Source: Streptococcus sp. 2342 (GTDB lineage: Bacteria; Bacillota; Bacilli; Lactobacillales; Streptococcaceae). From it: DNA of 64,000 nucleotides. The notes beneath the pieces were generated by a model. The model was not told the origin of the DNA, searched no databases, and saw only the letters and a list, made by a program, of their open reading frames with translations. Both the position numbers and the translations under genes were made by a program. The DNA is taken from NCBI RefSeq assembly GCF_013276795.1, contig NZ_VMLR01000005.1, forward strand, positions 91,422 to 155,421, written 5' to 3'. Position 1 is the stretch's first letter. Every line of letters starts with the position of its first letter. This document shows positions 58,490 to 64,000 of the stretch, in pieces.

Positions 58490-59908
58490 TTATAGTGCCA
58501 TACTGATGTAGTTAAGGATAAACAAGGCATCCAAAATCCAAATCATGACATGAACATCTTTAGCTTGACCTTTGACAAGCTTAGTCAAAGTGTAAGTCAA
58601 GAAACCAACTGCAATCCCTTGAGTGATAGAGTAGCTGAATCCCATAAAGATAGATGTGAAGAAAGCAGGAACCGCTTCAGACATATCGTCCCAATGGATA
58701 TTTTTCAAGCTAGCCAACATCATAATCCCAACGATAATCAAGATTGGAGCTGTAGCAGCTGTTGGTACAATCGCTAGAAGTGGGCTAAAGAAGCTTGAGA
58801 TCGCAAAACAGATAGCTACAACCAAAGCTGTCAAACCAGTACGTCCACCTGCACCGATACCAGCAGCAGACTCAACATAAGTCGTTACGTTCGAAGTACC
58901 AGCGATGGCACCAATTGAAGTACCAATCAAGTCAGAGTAAAGAGCCTTGTCCAACTTAGCTGATTGGTGATTTTCACCATTTGTCGCTACGATACCAACT
59001 TTTTCACCTGTACCGATCAAGGTACCAATTGTATCAAAAATATCTGTCAATGAAAAGGCAAGAATAGCCATCAGAGTTTCAGGCAAGCGAGCTGTATCTG
59101 AAATCAAAGCTCCCAAACCTTCTGAACCAAGAGCTGCACCAAAGATTGTCTTCAAATCTTTAAAAGCTGCACCAACATGGTTATTAGCAAAATCGATGCT
59201 TGACAAATCTACCAAACCAACTGCAATAGCAAGAACAGTTGTTGTCAAGATAGAGAGGAGAATTCCCCCTTTAATTCCTTTGATGACAAAGAAAATTGTG
59301 ATAGCGAGTCCTGCAAGAGCCACCAAAACAGCTGGATTATTAAAGCTGACCAATCCTGGAACTGCTGAAGAGTTTGCTGCAATCGTTGCTTGAGCTTTGT
59401 CAGCCCCTTCTCCTATAGCAGTATAGTTTCCTGGATCAATCGTGAATTTCAAAAGTCCAGCATTCTTAATCCCCACGTAGGCAAGGAAGACACCAATACC
59501 GGCTGAAATAGCTGAGCGAAGGGCATTTGGAATCGATTCAATGATCATTTTACGAACATTTGTCAAGGTAATAATCAATGAAATAATCCCACAGATGAAG
59601 ACCATAGCTAGGGCTTCTTGCCAAGAATAACCAAGTCCAAATACGACCGTAAAGGTAAAGAAGGCATTGAGTCCCATACCTGGCGCTTGGGCATAAGGTA
59701 AGTTGGCGTAGAAAGCCATCATCAAGGTACCCGCTACTGCACCAATAATCGTTGCTAGGAAGACACCCTGAGCAGGCATTCCTGTTTGTGAAAGCATTTG
59801 TGGGTTTACAAAGAGAATATAGCTCATTGCAAAGAAAGTCGTTAAACCAGCGAGAACCTCTGTACGAACGTCTGTACCGTTCTCTTTTAGTTTAAATAAT
59901 TTGTCCAT
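58490..59908 (-). CDS. NCS2-family purine permease (AzgA-like)
   Basis: A 472-residue transporter with about 12-14 membrane helices. AzgA/GhxP subfamily features: DKLFKLKENGTDVRTEVLAG at the start, TFFAMSYILFVNPQ, APGMGLNAFFTF and GTSNVTTYVESAAGIGAGGR. Members import hypoxanthine and guanine, or adenine; the specificity is not readable here. ATG 59908 has AAGGAG upstream. No purine riboswitch is visible in the short leader. Confidence 0.88.
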   Translation of the reverse strand: MDKLFKLKENGTDVRTEVLAGLTTFFAMSYILFVNPQMLSQTGMPAQGVFLATIIGAVAGTLMMAFYANLPYAQAPGMGLNAFFTFTVVFGLGYSWQEALAMVFICGIISLIITLTNVRKMIIESIPNALRSAISAGIGVFLAYVGIKNAGLLKFTIDPGNYTAIGEGADKAQATIAANSSAVPGLVSFNNPAVLVALAGLAITIFFVIKGIKGGILLSILTTTVLAIAVGLVDLSSIDFANNHVGAAFKDLKTIFGAALGSEGLGALISDTARLPETLMAILAFSLTDIFDTIGTLIGTGEKVGIVATNGENHQSAKLDKALYSDLIGTSIGAIAGTSNVTTYVESAAGIGAGGRTGLTALVVAICFAISSFFSPLLAIVPTAATAPILIIVGIMMLASLKNIHWDDMSEAVPAFFTSIFMGFSYSITQGIAVGFLTYTLTKLVKGQAKDVHVMIWILDALFILNYISMAL

Positions 59909-59945
59909 TATCAATCTCCTTTTAATTTTTACGAACAATAATAGA

Positions 59946-59974
59946 ATTATATCATTTATCATTCACTTTTTCAA
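59946..59974 (-). promoter_or_regulatory. NCS2 permease promoter
   Basis: TTGAAA (59969-59974), 17-bp spacer, TATAAT (59946-59951) with extended TGA, minus strand. Confidence 0.8.
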
Positions 59975-60097
59975 TATCTTTGTTTGATTTATTTAAGAAT
60001 TTGATGAAATTTCTTTTTTTGTTTCGAATCTGCTTTTCTGCCTGCTTTCTGTTATAATAGTAGACATCTTATCTGAAAAGACACTAGAAAGGTCCCT

Positions 60098-60910
60098 ATG
60101 ACGAAAAAAATTATTGCAGTTGACCTGGATGGAACCCTGCTCAACTCAGACAGTCAAATTTCTGACTTTACCAAAGAAACCATAAAAAAAGTTGCTGAAA
60201 AAGGCCATCAAGTTATTATTACGACAGGGCGCCCTTACCGCATGTCAAAAGATTTTTACCATGAACTAGGCTTAGACACTCCTATGATTAATTTCAACGG
60301 CTCCCTTACTCATTTACCAGACCAAGTTTGGGATTTTGAAAAGTGTTTGACGGTAGACAAAAAATATCTTTTAGATATGGTTCGACGTTCAGAGGACATT
60401 CAAGCCGATTTTATCGCTGGAGAATATCGTAAAAAATTCTACATTACAAATCCTAATGAAGAAATTGCCAATCCCAAACTATTTGGTGTAGAAGCTTTCC
60501 AGCCTGAAGATCAACTCCAGCCTGAATTGGTGACCAAGGATCCTAACTGTATTCTGTTACAGACCAGAGCCAGTGACAAATATGCCTTGGCAAAAGAAAT
60601 GAACGCCTTCTACCAGCATCAACTGTCTATCAATACCTGGGGAGGTCCGCTCAATATCCTTGAGTGTACCCCAAAAGGTGTCAACAAGGCCTTCGCCTTG
60701 GACTACTTGCTCAAGGTAATGAACCGTGACAAAAAAGATTTGATTGCTTTTGGAGATGAGCACAATGATACCGAAATGCTCGCTTTTTCTGGGAAGGGCT
60801 ATGCCATGAAAAATGCCAATCCAGAGCTACTCCCCTATGCAGATGAACAAATTTCCCTGACCAATGACCAAGATGGAGTTGCCAAAACCCTGCAAGACTT
60901 ATTCTTATAG
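60098..60910 (+). CDS. Cof-type HAD phosphatase
   Basis: A 270-residue HAD hydrolase with nucleophile motif AVDLDGTLLNSDSQ, VIITTGRPYRMS, and GDEHNDTEMLAFSGKGYAM at the end. Cof-type enzymes dephosphorylate sugar phosphates, FMN or other small phosphates; the substrate is unknown. An extended -10 (CTGTTATAAT, TATAAT at 60053-60058) precedes it and a terminator follows. Confidence 0.9.
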   Translation: MTKKIIAVDLDGTLLNSDSQISDFTKETIKKVAEKGHQVIITTGRPYRMSKDFYHELGLDTPMINFNGSLTHLPDQVWDFEKCLTVDKKYLLDMVRRSEDIQADFIAGEYRKKFYITNPNEEIANPKLFGVEAFQPEDQLQPELVTKDPNCILLQTRASDKYALAKEMNAFYQHQLSINTWGGPLNILECTPKGVNKAFALDYLLKVMNRDKKDLIAFGDEHNDTEMLAFSGKGYAMKNANPELLPYADEQISLTNDQDGVAKTLQDLFL

Positions 60911-60916
60911 TCCTTA

Positions 60917-60952
60917 CTGACCAGCTTGCAAGCTGGTCTTTGTGCTCTTTTC
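60917..60952 (+). terminator. Cof-type HAD gene terminator
   Basis: GACCAGCTTG CAAGCTGGTC hairpin, then TTTGTGCTCTTTT. Confidence 0.75.
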
Positions 60953-61003
60953 ACAGTCTCATCAACCAGTTAATCGATTGTTCTACTTTTTGCCTCCAAA
61001 ACC

Positions 61004-61032
61004 TTGGAAAAGGCTTTCTTTTGTGATATAAT
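61004..61032 (+). promoter_or_regulatory. adhP promoter
   Basis: TTGGAA (61004-61009), 17-bp spacer, TATAAT (61027-61032) with TGTGA extended -10. The roughly 95-nt leader is long, and I see no known regulatory structure in it. Confidence 0.8.
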
Positions 61033-61134
61033 TCACATATAAATACAAGAGAGCTCGTTACACTCGACTCTGTTGACACAAAATCAATCCAGTCCCGTTG
61101 TCCATGTTCTCGGTCAATATAAAGGAGGATAGCT

Positions 61135-62154
61135 ATGAAAGCTGTTGTTGTAAATCCAGAAAGCACTGGTGTTGCTGTTGAAGAAAAAGTACTCCGTCCA
61201 CTTGAAACTGGGGAAGCACTTGTAGAAATTGAATACTGTGGTGTTTGCCACACTGACCTCCACGTTGCTCATGGTGACTTTGGTCAAGTACCAGGACGTG
61301 TTCTTGGCCACGAAGGTGTTGGTATCGTTAAAGAAATTGCCCCAGATGTAAAAAGCCTTAAAGTCGGCGACCGCGTCAGCGTTGCTTGGTTCTTTGAAGG
61401 ATGTGGCACTTGCGAATACTGTACAACTGGTCGCGAAACTCTTTGCCGTACAGTGAAAAATGCCGGCTACTCAGTAGACGGTGGTATGGCTGAACAATGT
61501 ATCGTAACTGCTGACTATGCTGTCAAAGTTCCTGACGGACTTGATCCAGCCCAAGCTTCTTCTATCACATGTGCTGGCGTAACAACCTATAAAGCTATTA
61601 AAGAAGCAAAAGTTGAACCAGGTCAATGGGTTGTTCTTTACGGTGCTGGTGGACTTGGTAACCTAGCTGTTCAATACGCTAAAAAAGTATTCAATGCTCA
61701 TGTCATCGCAGTTGATATCAACAACGACAAACTTGCCCTTGCAAAGGAAGTCGGTGCTGATGTCGTTATTAACGGCCTAGAAGTTGATGATGTACCAGGA
61801 CTCATCAGAGAAAAAACTGATGGAGGAGCTCATTCAGCTGTCGTAACTGCTGTATCTAAAGTTGCCTTCAACCAGGCTGTTGACTCCGTTCGTGCTGGTG
61901 GTCGCGTCGTCGCTGTCGGTCTTCCTTCTGAAATGATGGAACTCAGCATCGTTAAAACAGTCCTCGATGGAATCCAAGTCATCGGTTCTCTTGTAGGAAC
62001 TCGTAAAGACTTGGAAGAAGCCTTCCAATTCGGTGCAGAAGGTTTAGTAGTTCCAGTTGTTCAAAAACGTCCAATAGAAGATGCCGTAGCCATTTTCGAC
62101 GAAATGGAAAAAGGGCAAATCCAAGGACGTATGGTACTCGACTTCACCCACTAA
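61135..62154 (+). CDS. adhP: Zinc alcohol dehydrogenase AdhP
   Basis: A 339-residue medium-chain dehydrogenase that reduces acetaldehyde to ethanol with NADH or the reverse. Catalytic zinc: [15 protein letters not shown] and LGHEGVG. Structural zinc: four Cys in [15 protein letters not shown]. Rossmann motif [14 protein letters not shown]. Codon use is highly biased, consistent with strong expression. Confidence 0.95.
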   Translation: MKAVVVNPESTGVAVEEKVLRPLETGEALVEIEYCGVCHTDLHVAHGDFGQVPGRVLGHEGVGIVKEIAPDVKSLKVGDRVSVAWFFEGCGTCEYCTTGRETLCRTVKNAGYSVDGGMAEQCIVTADYAVKVPDGLDPAQASSITCAGVTTYKAIKEAKVEPGQWVVLYGAGGLGNLAVQYAKKVFNAHVIAVDINNDKLALAKEVGADVVINGLEVDDVPGLIREKTDGGAHSAVVTAVSKVAFNQAVDSVRAGGRVVAVGLPSEMMELSIVKTVLDGIQVIGSLVGTRKDLEEAFQFGAEGLVVPVVQKRPIEDAVAIFDEMEKGQIQGRMVLDFTH

Positions 62155-62173
62155 TCTAATAGAAACCTATTTT

Positions 62174-62203
62174 AAAAGTTGGAAGCTTCTTCCAACTTTT
62201 TTA
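62174..62203 (+). terminator. adhP terminator
   Basis: AAAAGTTGGAAG cttc TTCCAACTTTTTT. Confidence 0.9.
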
Positions 62204-62300
62204 TATTAAATTTTTAAATAAGGATTCAAAAAAACTTCTCTAAAACTCAATATATCAATATTTTTAGATGTAATCTTTTTAATTATTTTATGATAAATAG

Positions 62301-62329
62301 TTGATTTTTAGATGAAAACGGTTTATACT
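62301..62329 (+). promoter_or_regulatory. manLMN promoter with cre-like site
   Basis: TTGATT (62301-62306), 17-bp spacer, TATACT (62324-62329). TGAAAACGGTTTAT (62313-62326) matches cre at 12 of 14 positions and overlaps the spacer and -10. Confidence 0.7.
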
Positions 62330-62388
62330 TAAAAAGTCTTAAAGTTTTCTTAAACGAAAACTAAAACAAAAAAGGAGGAATGACAATA

Positions 62389-63378
62389 ATGAGTATCGGA
62401 ATCATTATTGCGAGCCACGGCGAATTTGCTGCGGGTATTCATCAGTCAGGATCTATGATCTTTGGTGAACAAGAAAAGGTTCTAGTTGTAACCTTTATGC
62501 CAAATGAAGGTCCTGATGATTTATACGCTAAGTTTAATAACGCTGTTGCTGCATTTGACGCAGAAGATGAGGTTCTAGTTTTGGCTGACCTTTGGAGTGG
62601 ATCTCCATTCAACCAAGCTAGTCGCGTGATGGGAGAAAATCCTGAACGTAAGTTTGCCATCATCACAGGACTGAATTTACCGATGTTGATTCAAGCCTAT
62701 ACAGAGCGCCTCATGGACGCTGCTGCAGGTGTAGAAAAAGTCGCTGCGAATATTATTAAAGAAGCCAAAGATGGCATCAAAGCTCTTCCAGAAGAGCTAA
62801 ACCCAGTTGAGGAAGTAGCAAGCGCTGCAGCTGCTCCAGTTGCCCAAGCTGCTATCCCAGAAGGAACTGTTATCGGAGACGGTAAACTCAAAATCAATCT
62901 TGCCCGTCTTGACACACGTCTACTTCACGGTCAGGTTGCAACTGCTTGGACTCCAGATTCAAAAGCAAATCGTATCATCGTTGCTTCAGATAACGTAGCT
63001 AAAGACGACCTTCGTAAAGAATTGATTAAACAAGCAGCTCCAGGTAAAGTGAAAGCAAACGTTGTTCCTATCCAAAAACTGATTGAGGTTGCAAAAGATC
63101 CTCGCTTCGGAGAAACACATGCCCTTATCTTGTTTGAAACACCTCAAGATGCCCTTCGTGCTATCGAAGGTGGCGTGCCAATCAAAACTCTTAATGTTGG
63201 ATCAATGGCTCACTCAACAGGTAAGACAATGGTTAGCAACGTTTTGTCTATGGATAAAGAAGACGTTGCTACATTTGAAAAAATGCGTGACCTTGGTGTT
63301 GAATTTGATGTCCGTAAAGTACCAAACGACACCAAAAAAGATTTGTTTGACTTGATTAACAAAGCAAACGTGCAATAA
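62389..63378 (+). CDS. manL: Mannose PTS enzyme IIAB (ManL)
   Basis: A 329-residue fusion of IIA and IIB of the mannose/glucose phosphotransferase system. IIA: phospho-His10 in [11 protein letters not shown]. An Ala/Pro-rich linker follows (about residues 140-160). IIB: phospho-His in [15 protein letters not shown]. It takes phosphate from HPr and passes it to hexoses entering through ManMN. The second ATG, at 62389, gives proper spacing from GGAGG; the ATG at 62380 is too close. Confidence 0.95.
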   Translation: MSIGIIIASHGEFAAGIHQSGSMIFGEQEKVLVVTFMPNEGPDDLYAKFNNAVAAFDAEDEVLVLADLWSGSPFNQASRVMGENPERKFAIITGLNLPMLIQAYTERLMDAAAGVEKVAANIIKEAKDGIKALPEELNPVEEVASAAAAPVAQAAIPEGTVIGDGKLKINLARLDTRLLHGQVATAWTPDSKANRIIVASDNVAKDDLRKELIKQAAPGKVKANVVPIQKLIEVAKDPRFGETHALILFETPQDALRAIEGGVPIKTLNVGSMAHSTGKTMVSNVLSMDKEDVATFEKMRDLGVEFDVRKVPNDTKKDLFDLINKANVQ

Positions 63379-63403
63379 TCGATTTTATGAAAGGATTTTA
63401 AAG

Positions 63404-64000
63404 ATGTCTATTATTTCTATGGTTTTAGTAGTCGTTGTAGCCTTCCTAGCAGGTCTTGAAGGTATCCTCGACCAGTTCCAATTCCATCAACCAATCGTAG
63501 CTTGTACCCTTATCGGTCTTGTTACCGGTAACCTTGAAGCAGGGATCATCCTTGGTGGTTCTCTTCAAATGATCGCCCTTGGTTGGGCTAACATCGGAGC
63601 TGCCGTAGCTCCTGACGCTGCTCTTGCTTCTGTTGCTGCTGCCATTATCATGGTTCTTGGTGGCGACTTTACTAAGACAGGTATCGGTGTTGCCCAAGCG
63701 GTTGCTATCCCTCTTGCAGTTGCTGGTCTATTCTTGACTATGATTGTCCGTACACTCTCTGTCGGATTGGTTCACACTGCTGATGCTTCTGCTAAAAAAG
63801 GTGACTTCAAAGCAGTTGAACGTGCTCACTTTGTCGCACTTCTTCTTCAAGGTCTTCGTATTGCAGTCCCTGCAGCACTCCTTCTAATGGTACCAACTGA
63901 AACAGTACAAAGCATTCTAAATGCTATGCCTGATTGGCTCAAAGATGGTATGGCTATCGGTGGTGGTATGGTTGTTGCCGTTGGTTACGCTATGGTTATC
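63404..64000 (+). CDS. manM: Mannose PTS enzyme IIC (ManM), partial
   Basis: The first 199 codons of the membrane channel component; the gene runs off the window. PTS_EIIC mannose-type features: VVVVAFLAGLEGILDQFQFH, QPIVACTLIGLVTGNLEAG and GGSLQMIALGWANIGAA. It starts 25 bp after manL with AAAGGA upstream. ManN is expected next. Confidence 0.95.
   Translation, partial: MSIISMVLVVVVAFLAGLEGILDQFQFHQPIVACTLIGLVTGNLEAGIILGGSLQMIALGWANIGAAVAPDAALASVAAAIIMVLGGDFTKTGIGVAQAVAIPLAVAGLFLTMIVRTLSVGLVHTADASAKKGDFKAVERAHFVALLLQGLRIAVPAALLLMVPTETVQSILNAMPDWLKDGMAIGGGMVVAVGYAMVI

Noticed and set aside
59909..60090. Purine riboswitch before the NCS2 permease gene
   Set aside because: The leader from the -10 to the ATG is only about 40 nt and contains no aptamer-like structure.

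Overview
The window reads as chromosome of a mitis-group Streptococcus (S. mitis / S. oralis / S. pneumoniae relatives). The reasons are gene content and order (amiACDEF, endA-epuA-murA, purR-lysA-pflA, ccpA-ansA, the sulABCD folate cluster, adhP-manLM), seven BOX repeats, one exactly 107-bp RUP element, and many extended -10 (TNTGNTATAAT) promoters. Species cannot be fixed from sequence reading alone. Most of the window is conserved core. The accessory parts are the first 8 kb and the giant surface-protein gene.

Layout. 1-8 kb: a BOX end, a decayed transposase-like fragment, then a malolactic locus. mleS and mleP are followed 12 bp later by mprF, and an XRE regulator and a LysR regulator (mleR) are read the other way. 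7.6-14.5 kb: BOX and RUP remnants and the amiACDEF oligopeptide permease operon, then tRNA-Cys. 14.9-25 kb: CBS-domain membrane protein, endA, epuA, murA, DUF1146, sepM, coaD, rsmD, asnA, BI-1, TrmH-family methylase, acyP, yidC. 25-35 kb: pflA, lysA, purR, and a compact operon tatD-rnmV-rsmA-rsgA-rpe-thiN-rmuC-yhaM.

35.4-44.5 kb: one 2950-residue LPXTG cell-wall protein. It carries GA/FIVAR-like helical modules, eight tandem 64-residue repeats and further repeat families. Its best promoter has ten consecutive G residues (sense strand) between the -35 and the extended -10, a classic design for on/off phase variation. This is the most interesting signal in the window. 44.6-53.3 kb: a second oligopeptide-binding lipoprotein, rpmH, an AlaT-type aminotransferase, a universal stress protein, a HAD hydrolase fused to a MazG-like domain, asparaginase and ccpA.

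53.5-64 kb: DUF960, the folate operon folP-folC-folE-folKB, CPBP protease, NCS2 purine permease, Cof hydrolase, adhP, and manL with the start of manM. folP carries a perfect 6-bp tandem duplication adding a second Ser-Tyr after Tyr63, the kind of change known to give sulfonamide resistance in pneumococcus.

Regulatory logic: ccpA lies in the window with a near-perfect cre in its own promoter. cre-like sites also lie at the pflA and manL promoters, which fits carbon catabolite control of fermentation and hexose uptake. The malolactic enzyme, malate permease and MprF may form an acid- and envelope-stress unit.
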